From Bosea sp. 29B (GTDB taxonomy: Bacteria; Pseudomonadota; Alphaproteobacteria; Rhizobiales; Beijerinckiaceae), in NCBI RefSeq assembly GCF_902506165.1, contig NZ_LR733817.1, positions 1,897,947 to 1,961,946 on the forward strand: a stretch of DNA of 64,000 bases, given 5' to 3'. Under the pieces are notes generated by a model. The model was not told the origin of the DNA. It was given only the letters and a program-made list of their open reading frames with translations, and made no database searches. The position numbers and the translations under genes are program-made. Every line of letters starts with the position of its first letter. Position 1 is the first letter of the stretch. This document shows, piece by piece, positions 35,469 through 44,303 of this stretch.

Positions 35469-36704
35469 ATGCGCCCCGTCACCGTTCTCGCCTTCGCCGT
35501 GGCGCTCGGCCTCGGGCCGGCGCTTGCGCAGACGACGGGTTCGATCAATCCGGCGCGGGCGCAGACCCCCAAGCCCGAGACACGGCCAGCTGCGCCGGGC
35601 CTCGACGGCTTCCTGAAGACGCTCTGGCCGATGGCGCAGGCGCGCGGCATCTCGCGCAAGACCTTCGACCTCGCCTTCCAGGGCGTGACGCCAGACCCCT
35701 CGATTGTCGTGCTCACCCGCAAGCAGTCGGAATTCGTCGCGCCGATCTGGAGCTATCTCAACAGCGCCGTCGGCGGCGGCCGCATCTCGCGCGGCCGCGA
35801 GATGCTCGACGCCCATGCCAGCGTGCTGGCGCAGGCCGAATCCCGCTATGGCGTGCCCAGGGAGATCATCCTCGGCATCTGGGGGATGGAAACCAATTAC
35901 GGCTCGTTCAAGGGCGACAAGGACGTGATCCGCTCGCTCGCGACGCTGGCGAACATCCGCTATCGTGGCGACTTCTTCCGCGACGAGCTCCTGACCGCAC
36001 TGGAACTGATCGAGAAGGGCTATGTCGAGCGCAGCGAGCTGCGCGGTTCCTGGGCCGGCGCGATGGGCCACACCCAGTTCATGCCGTCGAGCTACATGAA
36101 ATACGCGGTCGACCAGACCGGCGACGGCCATGCCGATATCTGGACCTCGACCAGCGACGCCATTGCCTCGACCGCCAACTATCTCAAGGGCTATGGCTGG
36201 ACCCCCGGCCTGCCCTGGGGCATCGAGGTCGTGGTACCCGAGGGCTTCGACCACAATCTCTACCGCGCCAGCTTCTCGTCCTTCCGCTCGGCCGGGGTGC
36301 GCCGCGCCGATGGCGGCTCGCTACCCTCCTCCGGCGAGGCCAGGCTGTTCTACCCGGCCGGCCATACCGGCCCGGCCTTGCTGCTGACCGCAAATTTCGA
36401 CGTCATCAAGAAATACAATTCCTCCGACGCCTATGCCCTCGCCGTCGGCCATCTCGGCGACCGGATCGTCGGCCGGCCGGCCTTGCAGGGCGACTGGCCG
36501 GTCAAGGCGCCGCGCCTCGACAAGGCGGGGATCACCGATGTCCAGCGCCGGCTGAAGGGCTTAGGCCTCTACAATCACGACGCCGACGGACGCATCGGCA
36601 CCGGTACACGCGAGGCTGTCAGGCAGTACCAGCTGCGCGTCGGCATGCTCGCCGACGGCTATCCGACCCCGGCGCTGCTGACGCGGATGAAGGCGCCCCG
36701 CTGA
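35469..36704 (+). CDS. Lytic murein transglycosylase (MltB-like) with peptidoglycan-binding domain
   Basis: 411 residues: signal peptide (about 1-20), an SLT_2/MltB-type catalytic domain with Glu141 in GIWGMETNYGSFKG and the family block SWAGAMGHTQFMPSSYMKYAVD, and a C-terminal PG_binding_1 domain (about 345-411: ITDVQRRLKGLGLYNHDADGRIGTGTREAVRQYQ). It cleaves peptidoglycan glycans to 1,6-anhydromuropeptides in the periplasm. ATG at 35469 follows AGAGGAGCCACC. Preceded by a CtrA-box-like site. Confidence 0.93.
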   Translation: MRPVTVLAFAVALGLGPALAQTTGSINPARAQTPKPETRPAAPGLDGFLKTLWPMAQARGISRKTFDLAFQGVTPDPSIVVLTRKQSEFVAPIWSYLNSAVGGGRISRGREMLDAHASVLAQAESRYGVPREIILGIWGMETNYGSFKGDKDVIRSLATLANIRYRGDFFRDELLTALELIEKGYVERSELRGSWAGAMGHTQFMPSSYMKYAVDQTGDGHADIWTSTSDAIASTANYLKGYGWTPGLPWGIEVVVPEGFDHNLYRASFSSFRSAGVRRADGGSLPSSGEARLFYPAGHTGPALLLTANFDVIKKYNSSDAYALAVGHLGDRIVGRPALQGDWPVKAPRLDKAGITDVQRRLKGLGLYNHDADGRIGTGTREAVRQYQLRVGMLADGYPTPALLTRMKAPR

Positions 36705-36771
36705 CGAAGCGGGCAATCGCGACTATATTGCCCTCGGCGCCAACGTCCGACCGGCGCCGATCGAGAGCACG

Positions 36772-38025
36772 ATGCGCCCGCGTTCGCTCTTTATGGTTCT
36801 GGCAGCAGCCGTCATCCTGCTCGTGACCGGCGGGCCGGTTTCGATCGCCCAGAACCCGGTTCCCCCTGGCCGGATACCGCAGGCACCGCCGCAGGGCCGC
36901 AGCCTGTTCAACATGTTCTGGCAGATTCCCGAGAAGCCTACGGCTCAACCGCGGTTACAGCGGCAGCGTGTCGCCCCAGTCCAGCAACGGCGGGCACCGA
37001 CACGCGTGGTCGTCCGCGACGATCCCGTGATCCCCAAGGTCGACGTCAACCACCATGTCCTGGTCATCGGCGACACGCTCGCCGGGCAGATCGCCGAAGG
37101 GCTGGAAGACAGCCTGCAGGACCGAGCCGATGTCGCCGTGGTGAGCAAGGCCAAGGCCGATAGCGGCCTGGTGCGTACCGACTTCTACGACTGGCCGAAG
37201 GCAGCCGGCGAACTCCTGGCAGCGGATGCCAAGGTCATGGTCGGCGTCGTCGTGCTCGGGCCGAACGACCGCCAGGTGATCCGCGAGGGCGAGATCACCC
37301 ATGAGCCGCTGAGCGAACGCTGGCTCCAGCTCTACAAGGCACGGATCGAGGCCGTCGCCGCTGCCTTCAGCGCCAAACGCGTGCCGCTGATCTGGGTCGG
37401 CGCGCCGGCGATGCAGAATGCCCGCCTCTCGGCCGATCTGACCACGCTGAACGACCTCTTCCGCAAGGGCGCCGAGGCGGCCGGCGGGGAGTTCGTCGAC
37501 CTCTGGGGCGCCTATGTCGACAGTGAAAATCGTTATGCCGCCATGGGACCGGACGTGAACGGTCAGGTCGCCCGGCTTCGGCTCGGCGACGGCGTCCATT
37601 TCACCAAGGCCGGCGCCCGCAAGGCCGCCCACTTTGTCGACGTCGTCATCCGCCGTATCCTGGAGAAGACGCCGACGCAGAACGTCATCGCCCTGCCTGT
37701 TCCTCCGGAGGCAGAGGGCACGCCGGCACCGCCGCCGCAGCCACAGCCGATGGATGTCGAGCGCCTGATCGACCGCATGGTCAGCGGCGCGCCGACCGAT
37801 CTCCCTCTCGTGCCGGTGGTCCCGCCCAGACCGCTCGCAGGCCCGATCCTGCCCTTGACCGGGGCGGTCTCCCCGGGCGGCGATGCGGCGCTGATCGCCT
37901 CGATCCAGGAAGCGCGCGGCCGCGGCGATGTCGCAGTTGGGCTCGATCGCGTCTTCGGCCAGGGCATCGCGCCGGAACCGCGCCCCGGCCGCGCCGACGA
38001 TTTCCGCTGGCCGCGGACGAACTGA
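36772..38025 (+). CDS. DUF459/SGNH-hydrolase family protein with Thr at the nucleophile position
   Basis: 417 residues: signal peptide or anchor (about 8-27), Pro-rich linker, SGNH-like domain (about 95-295) and a Pro-rich tail. Block I reads Ile-Gly-Asp101-Thr102-Leu-Ala, where GDSL enzymes have serine; block III GPND keeps Asn165; block V keeps Asp273 and His276 in DGVHFTKAG. Family members modify envelope polysaccharides (O-acetyl esterase or transferase roles). The Thr (codon ACG) could weaken or alter catalysis. It follows the lytic transglycosylase by 67 nt. Confidence 0.82.
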   Translation: MRPRSLFMVLAAAVILLVTGGPVSIAQNPVPPGRIPQAPPQGRSLFNMFWQIPEKPTAQPRLQRQRVAPVQQRRAPTRVVVRDDPVIPKVDVNHHVLVIGDTLAGQIAEGLEDSLQDRADVAVVSKAKADSGLVRTDFYDWPKAAGELLAADAKVMVGVVVLGPNDRQVIREGEITHEPLSERWLQLYKARIEAVAAAFSAKRVPLIWVGAPAMQNARLSADLTTLNDLFRKGAEAAGGEFVDLWGAYVDSENRYAAMGPDVNGQVARLRLGDGVHFTKAGARKAAHFVDVVIRRILEKTPTQNVIALPVPPEAEGTPAPPPQPQPMDVERLIDRMVSGAPTDLPLVPVVPPRPLAGPILPLTGAVSPGGDAALIASIQEARGRGDVAVGLDRVFGQGIAPEPRPGRADDFRWPRTN

Positions 38026-38032
38026 GACGACC

Positions 38033-39187
38033 TCAAGCCAGCTGAAAGCGCTCGAAGCGCTGCATCTCCTCGTCGACCTGCCGCTTCAGCTCGGGCGACG
38101 GCTGCGGCTCCAGCCAGGTCCATTGCTGCACCAAGAGCTTGCGCGCCGCGCGGTCGGTCTTGAGGTCGGCGACGGCGACGATGCGATCGCCCGCCAGCAC
38201 CGGCAGGCCGAAATAGCCGAAGACGCGCTTCTCCTTCGGCAGATAGGCCTCGAAGAGATGGTCATAGCCGAAGAACAGCTTCAGCCGCTTGCGTTGGATG
38301 ATCAGCGGATCGAAGGGCGAGAGGATGTGGATCAGGCTGTCGTCGGCCGGCCCGGCTGGTTCCAGCACCGCCGGCATCGCCCAGTGTGGTGTCTTGTCCG
38401 CGCCCTCGATCGCGACCGGCACCAGCTCCTTGCGCCTGATGCGCCCGGCGATCAGCTCGGCGATCGCCTTTTTGCTGGGCGCATCGAGATGGCAGATCGA
38501 ATCCAGGCTGACGATGCCTTGAGCGCACAGCGCCCGGTCGAGCTTGTAGGCCGCGACCTGGCGTTCGGACGCCGGCGCCGGCTGCTTTTCCCAGCCGAAA
38601 TGCCGGTCGATCAGCTCATAGGTCTTGAGCATGCCGGAGCGGGCGGAGATCGCGAGCTCGCCATCGTAGAAGGCGCGCTCGAGCAGGCCTTTCGACGGTT
38701 TCTTGCTGGCCCAGAGATGCGTCTTCTCGACCAGCACGTCGGTGTCGATATCGCGGATGGTGAGGGCGCCGTCCTTGCGGATACGACGCAGCAGCTTGCG
38801 CGTCTCCTCGCGGCTACCGACCGAGGCCCAGCGCTTGGGCTCGGCGCGGTGCGCCTTCATCGCCGGCAGGAAATAGCGGAGATCGGCAGTCGGCACATAG
38901 GACAGCGCATGCGTCCAGTACTCGAACACCGCCTTGTCCTGCGACTGCGCCTGCGCGAGATCGTCGCGGCGATAATCGGGGATCCTGCTGTAGAGAATGT
39001 GGTGATGGCAGCGCTCGACCACGTTGATCGTGTCGATCTGGACATAGCCAAGATGGGCGACGGCTGCGGTCGCCGCTTCCGGGCCAGCGCCGAAGGGCTC
39101 GCGCATGTCGAGCTTCTGGGCCTTGAGCCAGATCCGGCGCGCTTCCGCCTTGTCGAGCTTCAGGATCTTTCGCGGTCGCGTCGCCAT
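38033..39187 (-). CDS. YcaQ-family DNA glycosylase (winged-helix, AlkX type)
   Basis: 384 residues of the HTH_42/DUF1006 family. The catalytic motif Gln50-Ile-Asp52 in VQIDTINVVERCHHHILYSRIPDY matches the Q-phi-D motif of the AlkX/YcaQ branch, which unhooks interstrand crosslinks and removes alkylated bases (AlkZ relatives have QxQ). FEYWTHALSYVP and SPFDPLIIQRKRLKLFFGYDHLFEAYLPKEKRVFGYFGLPVL are further family markers. Convergent with the DUF459 gene (7-nt gap). Confidence 0.9.
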   Translation of the reverse strand: MATRPRKILKLDKAEARRIWLKAQKLDMREPFGAGPEAATAAVAHLGYVQIDTINVVERCHHHILYSRIPDYRRDDLAQAQSQDKAVFEYWTHALSYVPTADLRYFLPAMKAHRAEPKRWASVGSREETRKLLRRIRKDGALTIRDIDTDVLVEKTHLWASKKPSKGLLERAFYDGELAISARSGMLKTYELIDRHFGWEKQPAPASERQVAAYKLDRALCAQGIVSLDSICHLDAPSKKAIAELIAGRIRRKELVPVAIEGADKTPHWAMPAVLEPAGPADDSLIHILSPFDPLIIQRKRLKLFFGYDHLFEAYLPKEKRVFGYFGLPVLAGDRIVAVADLKTDRAARKLLVQQWTWLEPQPSPELKRQVDEEMQRFERFQLA

Positions 39188-39272
39188 GAGAGCAAGCTAG
39201 CGACGGTATCGCCAAAGGTTAAGGCACGCAGCCGCCATCTGCTGACATATCATGGCGGTGGTCTTCGTCGAT

Positions 39273-39548
39273 TCAGCCAGTTGCCGACAGCGCCTCCGCC
39301 AGCGCCTCCGGCGTCAACTCTGCCAGCCCCATCTGGGCCTTGAACGCCCGGGTCTTCTCGCCGGGCTTCATCACCAGGATCACCGTCTCGGTGCCCGGGC
39401 AGGCGGGATCGGCGCAGAGGATCTCGTTGACGGCGATCACGGCGTTCTCAGGCAGGCCGAGCAGCTCGCGCACCTGCCGCTTGACCCGCGCCGCGGCATC
39501 CGCGCCGCCGGCCTCGCGCTTGTCCTTGCCGAACAGGCCGAAGCGCAT
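39273..39548 (-). CDS. Small conserved-looking protein with CADPxCPG motif
   Basis: 91 residues, not recognised. A basic N-terminus (FGKDKREAGG), helix VKRQVRELLG and a Cys-containing core NEILCADPACPGTETVILVM, which could bind a metal. It starts 6 nt after the WD40 gene stop and is certainly in the same transcript. Codon composition is like its neighbours. No function assigned. Confidence 0.75.
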   Translation of the reverse strand: MRFGLFGKDKREAGGADAAARVKRQVRELLGLPENAVIAVNEILCADPACPGTETVILVMKPGEKTRAFKAQMGLAELTPEALAEALSATG

Positions 39549-39554
39549 CGCCGC

Positions 39555-40565
39555 TCAGCCGCCCGGCAGGGTCAGCACGCCGGCCACACCATCCTCGGTG
39601 CCGAAGGCGAGGCGCTTGCCGAGCTTGTCCCAGGCAAAGGCGGTGATGCCGCTGCCGCGTTCTGCCGGCCGCACCAAGAGCTCCGAGGCATCGGTCAGGC
39701 GGATCATCAGAACGCAGCCATCATCGTAGCCCACCGCCAGCACCAGCGCCTTGGGATGGAAGGCGACGCGGGTGACCTTGGCGTGACGCGCGCCGCATTC
39801 GCGCGGCGCCTTGCCGGTCGGCCCCTCGCCCTGAAACGGCCAGACGATCGCGGCATCCGCGCCGCTGGACGCGAGCCAGAGCCCGTCATGCGACCAGGAC
39901 AGCGAGCGGGGCTTGGCCGGGTAGCCGGTCATGCGCATATGGCTCGGCTTCTCGCCGAGGCGCCAGCCATGCAGCGCGTTCTCCTGCATGGAGGTAACCA
40001 CGAAGCGCCCGTCAGGCGACCAGGTCACGTCGAGATGCGAGCCCTTCCATTCCAGGAAATCGGGCTTGGCTTCGGTGTTCGGGTACCAAAGCAGCACGCC
40101 GTTCATCTGGGCGATGGCGAGGCGATAGCCCTTCGGCGCCAGGCTAAGACCCTGCGGCGTCGAGGCAACCTCAATCGACCGGATCCTGCCCTTGTCGTCG
40201 CGGGCGTGGACATCGCGGCCGCTGTTCCAGGCGATGCTGCCGGAAGACGATACGGTGACGGCATCGATCCAGCGCCGCTTCGGATCGCGGGCGATCTCTT
40301 CAGGCGCGCCCTCGGCCGATATCGCGACGACGCGACCGTCATCGCCGCCGGTGATCAGACGCGTGCTGTCCGAGGCTACGCAGAGCACGCCGCCGCCATG
40401 CGCCTCGATGCTCTCGGTCTCGCCATCGCGCCAACGCAGCACCCGCCCGTCGGCGAGGGCGAGCGCCAGCGTCTGCTTCAGCCAGACGGCGCCGACGACA
40501 TGCTCGCCGGCTTCGACGGGAACGACATGCTCGCGCAGCGAGACCGGTTTGGCGATCGAATCCAT
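39555..40565 (-). CDS. WD40-repeat beta-propeller protein
   Basis: 336 residues made of about seven WD40-like blades of 40-45 residues (VVGAVWLKQTLALALADGRVLRWRDG; LSWSHDGLWLASSGADAAIVWPF; VTRVAFHPKALVLAVGYDDGCVLMIRL). No signal peptide, so probably cytoplasmic and a protein-interaction platform. In related genomes such proteins can neighbour COG0523 GTPases; here a GTPase gene lies 2.7 kb upstream on the same strand. Confidence 0.85.
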   Translation of the reverse strand: MDSIAKPVSLREHVVPVEAGEHVVGAVWLKQTLALALADGRVLRWRDGETESIEAHGGGVLCVASDSTRLITGGDDGRVVAISAEGAPEEIARDPKRRWIDAVTVSSSGSIAWNSGRDVHARDDKGRIRSIEVASTPQGLSLAPKGYRLAIAQMNGVLLWYPNTEAKPDFLEWKGSHLDVTWSPDGRFVVTSMQENALHGWRLGEKPSHMRMTGYPAKPRSLSWSHDGLWLASSGADAAIVWPFQGEGPTGKAPRECGARHAKVTRVAFHPKALVLAVGYDDGCVLMIRLTDASELLVRPAERGSGITAFAWDKLGKRLAFGTEDGVAGVLTLPGG

Positions 40566-40589
40566 GGCTGCCGGTCTAGAGCATGTTGG

Positions 40590-40612
40590 GCAAAAGTGGG
40601 ACCCACTTTTGC
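40590..40612. repeat. 23-bp perfect palindrome in a dispersed repeat
   Basis: GCAAAAGTGGG-A-CCCACTTTTGC. The surrounding stretch (about 40577-40640) is of a kind common in Hyphomicrobiales intergenic DNA. It lies between the radical SAM gene and the WD40 gene on the minus strand, where it could end the upstream transcript. Confidence 0.65.
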
Positions 40613-40732
40613 GATCGAGGCATGCGCGGCATGCTGATTTCGCCTGCGTTTCGTCAGTAGGTTCGAGGCGGAGGGAGCGCGCCCGCCCGCAAGCGATGCT
40701 GACGGGCGCGACGTCGTCAGCCCGGGTCGCTT

Positions 40733-42364
40733 CTATGCCGGTACGGCGACAGCAGCCTTCGACAGTTCCAGCCGAGCGGGAAGAGCTGCGGGTTGCGTGT
40801 CCGGCAGGTTGTCGATCTGCCGCTGCAGCTGGGCGATCACATGTCGGGAGAACGGGCCCAGATGCAGATAGAGCGCCATCATCATGAGCGCATAGGGCAG
40901 TGCCTGACGATTATGGACGAGACAGTCGAGCACCGTCTTCCAGAACTCGCGCCGAACGCCGCCTTTCGCGACCGTCATCTGCCAGAACAGCCGCCAGGAC
41001 GATTTCAGTTCCTGCCATTCCATCGACCGGGGCAGTTCCAGCCGGCGATGGGTGCAGTCGAGCATCCGCCCGACCCGTCGAACGCGGCCGAAGAAGGCGC
41101 TGGGCGCATACACGGCCTCCAGGACGGCCTTGTAGTCCGACAGAATGGCGCGGCGCGGACGGCTGGTCACGAAATTGAGGCCGGCGGTGCATTGGTCGCC
41201 GAGCCCTTGCGTACGATCGGCATCGTCGGGAAGGACGAGGCGGCCCTCGCGGTCGAGGCGCCGCGTCAACTGCGTATTCGGCAGGGCATAGAGCAGGCCG
41301 ACCATGCAGACCGGGATCGCGGTATCCTCGATGCAGTCGATCATGCCGCGTGCGACGCTGCCTTTTTCGCTGTCGAAACCGAGGATGAAACCAGCGTTCA
41401 CGAAGAGCCCCGCCCGATAGATCTTGTGAACGCTCTCCGCCAGGCTGCGGCGGGTGTTCTGCTTCTTTTGCGTCAAGACCAGCGTATCGGCGTCCGGACT
41501 CTCGATTCCGACAAAAATCGTGAAGAAATTGGCTTCGCTCATCGCCTCCATCAAGGCAGGATCGTCGGCAAGATTGATCGAGGCCTCGGTCGAGAATTCG
41601 AACGGGGAGTTTTTCTCCCTCATCCAGTCCGTGAGAGCCGGTAGAAACTGCCTGAGCGCCTTCTTGTTGCCGATCAGGTTGTCGTCGACGAAATCGACAT
41701 GGCCGCGATAGCCGAGCGCGTGCAGGGTATCGAGCTCGGCCATGACCTGCGCGTTGGTCTTGGTGCGCGGCACACGTCCGTAAAGCTCGATGATGTCGCA
41801 GAACTCGCAATTGAACGGGCAGCCGCGCGAGAACTGCACGCCGACATGCAGATAGTTCTTGAAGGTCAGAAGATCGAAGCGCGGCGTCGGGCTCCTGGTG
41901 ACGTCGGTCTTGCCCATTTCGGCGCGGAAAACACCGCTTCTGGCGCCGCCCGTCCAGGCAGCGACGAAATCGGCCATGATCTCCTCCGCCTCCCCGAGCA
42001 CCTGAAAATCCGCGGCGGCGTAGATGTCCGGCGTGGAGGTCGCGTCAGGACCTCCGACCACGACAGGCTTGCCGCGCGACCGGCACATCTCGATGACCGC
42101 CAGCGCGCCGTCCTGCTGCGGCAGCATGCCTCCGGTCATGACGAGATCGGCCCAGTCGAGATCCTGTGCGCCGAGCTCCTCAGTGTTCAGGTCGACAAGG
42201 CGGACCTCCCATGTCGTCGGCAGCAATGCGGCGACCGTGATCAGTCCCAGCGGAGCGGCGGGGTGGCGGGCTCCGGCGAGCGCGCATGTCGCCTTGTAGT
42301 TCCAGAAAGAGTTGGCGTTGAAGGCGGGGTAGATCATCAAGACCCGATTGCGGGCGGTTTGCAT
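40733..42364 (-). CDS. B12-binding radical SAM protein, HpnP-like candidate
   Basis: 543 residues. The N-terminal cobalamin-binding-like Rossmann domain (about 5-140) lacks a DxHxxG motif, as is usual for radical SAM methylases. The radical SAM core has Cys182-x3-Cys186-x2-Cys189 in FSRGCPFNCEFCDIIELYGRVPRTK. The C-terminal region (about 390-530) looks like DUF4070. This architecture is that of hopanoid C-2 methylase HpnP and close relatives; hopanoid methylation is a hypothesis, not proved by sequence. The ATG at 42364 follows TAGGAGCC. Flanked by a palindromic repeat on one side and a gene-free stretch on the other. Confidence 0.85.
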   Translation of the reverse strand: MQTARNRVLMIYPAFNANSFWNYKATCALAGARHPAAPLGLITVAALLPTTWEVRLVDLNTEELGAQDLDWADLVMTGGMLPQQDGALAVIEMCRSRGKPVVVGGPDATSTPDIYAAADFQVLGEAEEIMADFVAAWTGGARSGVFRAEMGKTDVTRSPTPRFDLLTFKNYLHVGVQFSRGCPFNCEFCDIIELYGRVPRTKTNAQVMAELDTLHALGYRGHVDFVDDNLIGNKKALRQFLPALTDWMREKNSPFEFSTEASINLADDPALMEAMSEANFFTIFVGIESPDADTLVLTQKKQNTRRSLAESVHKIYRAGLFVNAGFILGFDSEKGSVARGMIDCIEDTAIPVCMVGLLYALPNTQLTRRLDREGRLVLPDDADRTQGLGDQCTAGLNFVTSRPRRAILSDYKAVLEAVYAPSAFFGRVRRVGRMLDCTHRRLELPRSMEWQELKSSWRLFWQMTVAKGGVRREFWKTVLDCLVHNRQALPYALMMMALYLHLGPFSRHVIAQLQRQIDNLPDTQPAALPARLELSKAAVAVPA

Positions 42365-42818
42365 GCCGGCTCCTATCTGTGCGGCACGAGACGGTGCGCG
42401 CGACCGGTGATATCCGGAACGTGGGTGCTCCAACGCATCGAAGACCTCGAAGTGCGGAAGCCGATGAGGCGGCGCTTCGGACCGTCCAGCGATACGCTTG
42501 GCAAAGGCCATGCCAGAACGGCAGGGCGTCACGGCACGCGGGCTGGGCGGGTTCGACGCCGCTTCGCAGCCGAGATACAACGCGAACATTGCACGAAAAT
42601 GCGGAGGGGCCTCCAGAAACTGGAGCCGTGCTCGATTCCTGTCGTGCAGGTTTGCGCCGCCGGGGCGCGGCGGCTCCAGGCCGGTTCGCGGGAATGCGAT
42701 GTCCGATCCGATGCCAATGCTGGAAGCGCCGCTTCCGGCCAGGCTCGACCGTTGGCCAGCTGCAGACGGATCGAGCGGCAGCGCTCTTCACCCGCTGCTC
42801 TACAGGCGTTTCAAACGG
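42365..42818. other. 454-bp gene-poor stretch upstream of the radical SAM gene
   Basis: Overlapping open frames on both strands here are Arg/Ala-rich and lack family character or ribosome sites. No hairpin or operator stands out. It holds the radical SAM promoter and the region 3' of psiF. Confidence 0.5.
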
Positions 42819-43094
42819 TCAACGCCGCTTGCAATCGCTGCGAAACTTCTTGCGGGCCTTGCCATGGAGGCCTTGCTTGTCGGCCTCGGTCGAGCAGGCT
42901 TTCGACTTCGCCGCCCTGGCTTCCGCGGCCATCGTGGTCGGCTGCGCGGCCGGGGAGGCCGGCTTGGCTGCGGGGGCCACAACCGGGGACGCTGGTTTGG
43001 CGGCGGTTGCGGGCGGCGCTGCAGTTTGAGCCAAGACCTGCCCGCCCAACATTGCGAACGCAGCGAAGGGCAACAAGAAGCGCGAGAGGGTCAT
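42819..43094 (-). CDS. psiF: PsiF-family small secreted protein
   Basis: 91 residues: signal peptide (FLLPFAAFAMLGGQVLAQ), Ala/Pro-rich spacer, and one C-terminal PsiF repeat (KACSTEADKQGLHGKARKKFRSDCKR) with its two cysteines. E. coli PsiF is phosphate-starvation inducible with unknown biochemical role. No Pho box is visible upstream here, so phosphate control is not supported locally. E. coli PsiF has two repeats; this has one. Confidence 0.85.
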   Translation of the reverse strand: MTLSRFLLPFAAFAMLGGQVLAQTAAPPATAAKPASPVVAPAAKPASPAAQPTTMAAEARAAKSKACSTEADKQGLHGKARKKFRSDCKRR

Positions 43095-43297
43095 GCGGGG
43101 CCCCTGGTTGGCCCGGATGATTGGATCCGGCAGCCCCCGGGCAGGCGGTCGGACGGCGCGATTCCTCGCCTGCCGACTTGAATGGACCCTGAATGCCGGG
43201 GGCGAGACGCCAGGCCCGCGACCGGGGGGGCCGGCTCTCCATCGCAGCGGCCGACGCCTGGCTTAAGCCCTCGGCCTGCTTGGGACTGTCGAGGCGT

Positions 43298-44260
43298 TCA
43301 AGCTGCGCAGGCCATGAACCCCTTGCGCAGCGCCGCTTCGTCGAGATCCCGGCCGATGAAGACGAGACGCGATTCCCGCTTCTCGCCGGACTTCCAGTCG
43401 CGCTGCAGGTCACCGTCGAGGATCATGTGCACGCCCTGGAAGACGAAGCGGCGCGGCTCATCCTTGAAGGCCAGGATACCCTTGGAGCGCAGGATGTTCG
43501 GCCCCTGCACCTGGCTGATGTCATTGATCCACGGCATGAACTTTTCCGGGTCAACATCGCCGGGAAGCGTGAAGGACATCGAGCGGACATCTTCGGAATG
43601 GTGATGATGGTGGCCGGATTCGAGGAAGTCCGGCTCGATGTCCAGGATGCGGTCGAGATCGAAGGCATTGCGGTCGAGCAGCTCGGCGATCGGCAGGTCG
43701 CAGCGCGTCGTCTTGTGCAGCTTGGCGTAGGGGTTGATCGCGCGGATCGCCGCCTCGACCTCGGCAAGCCCTTCGGCGCTGACCAGATCGGTCTTGTTCA
43801 GGATGATCACATCGGCGAAGGCAATCTGGTTCTTCGCCTCCGGCGCATCCTTGAGCCGATCCTGCAGCCATTTCGCATCGGTGACGGTCACGACCGCGTC
43901 GAGCTTGGTGGCGTCGCCGACATCCTGGTCGACGAAGAAGGTCTGGGCGACCGGGGCGGGATCGGCAAGGCCGGTCGTCTCGACGATGATCGCGTCGAAC
44001 TTGCCCTTGCGCTTCATCAACCCGTCGAGGATGCGGATCAGGTCGCCGCGCACCGTGCAGCAGATGCAGCCATTGTTCATTTCGAACACTTCCTCGTCGG
44101 CGCCGACGACGAGGTCGCCATCGATGCCGGTCTCGCCGAACTCGTTGACGATCACGGCGAATTTCTTGCCGTGGTCCTCGGTGAGGATGCGGTTGAGGAG
44201 CGTGGTCTTGCCGGCGCCCAGATAGCCGGTGAGCACCGTGACGGGAATCTTCTCGGACAT
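43298..44260 (-). CDS. COG0523 (CobW/YjiA-type) GTPase, probable zinc metallochaperone
   Basis: 320 residues. Walker A GYLGAGKTTLLNRIL, the metal site Cys65-x-Cys67-Cys68 (GCICC), guanine-specificity NKTD, and a His cluster (SGHHHHHSED, about 215) before the CobW C-terminal domain (about 225-315). COG0523 proteins insert or deliver metals at the expense of GTP. It is 43 nt after the zinc-type binding-protein gene on the same strand, so zinc is the likeliest metal; cobalt for B12 enzymes is the alternative. Confidence 0.9.
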   Translation of the reverse strand: MSEKIPVTVLTGYLGAGKTTLLNRILTEDHGKKFAVIVNEFGETGIDGDLVVGADEEVFEMNNGCICCTVRGDLIRILDGLMKRKGKFDAIIVETTGLADPAPVAQTFFVDQDVGDATKLDAVVTVTDAKWLQDRLKDAPEAKNQIAFADVIILNKTDLVSAEGLAEVEAAIRAINPYAKLHKTTRCDLPIAELLDRNAFDLDRILDIEPDFLESGHHHHHSEDVRSMSFTLPGDVDPEKFMPWINDISQVQGPNILRSKGILAFKDEPRRFVFQGVHMILDGDLQRDWKSGEKRESRLVFIGRDLDEAALRKGFMACAA

Positions 44261-44303
44261 GGGAAACGACCTGGTTGGTGGCGCTGCGATGATCGCGGTC
44301 CGG

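Noticed and set aside
42379..43181. Plus-strand open frames opposite psiF and its flank
   Set aside because: Arg/Gly-rich translations without ribosome sites, overlapping the clear PsiF repeat on the minus strand.
43095..43297. Pho box upstream of psiF
   Set aside because: No CTGTCAT or ATGACAG pair is present, so phosphate control of psiF is not supported.
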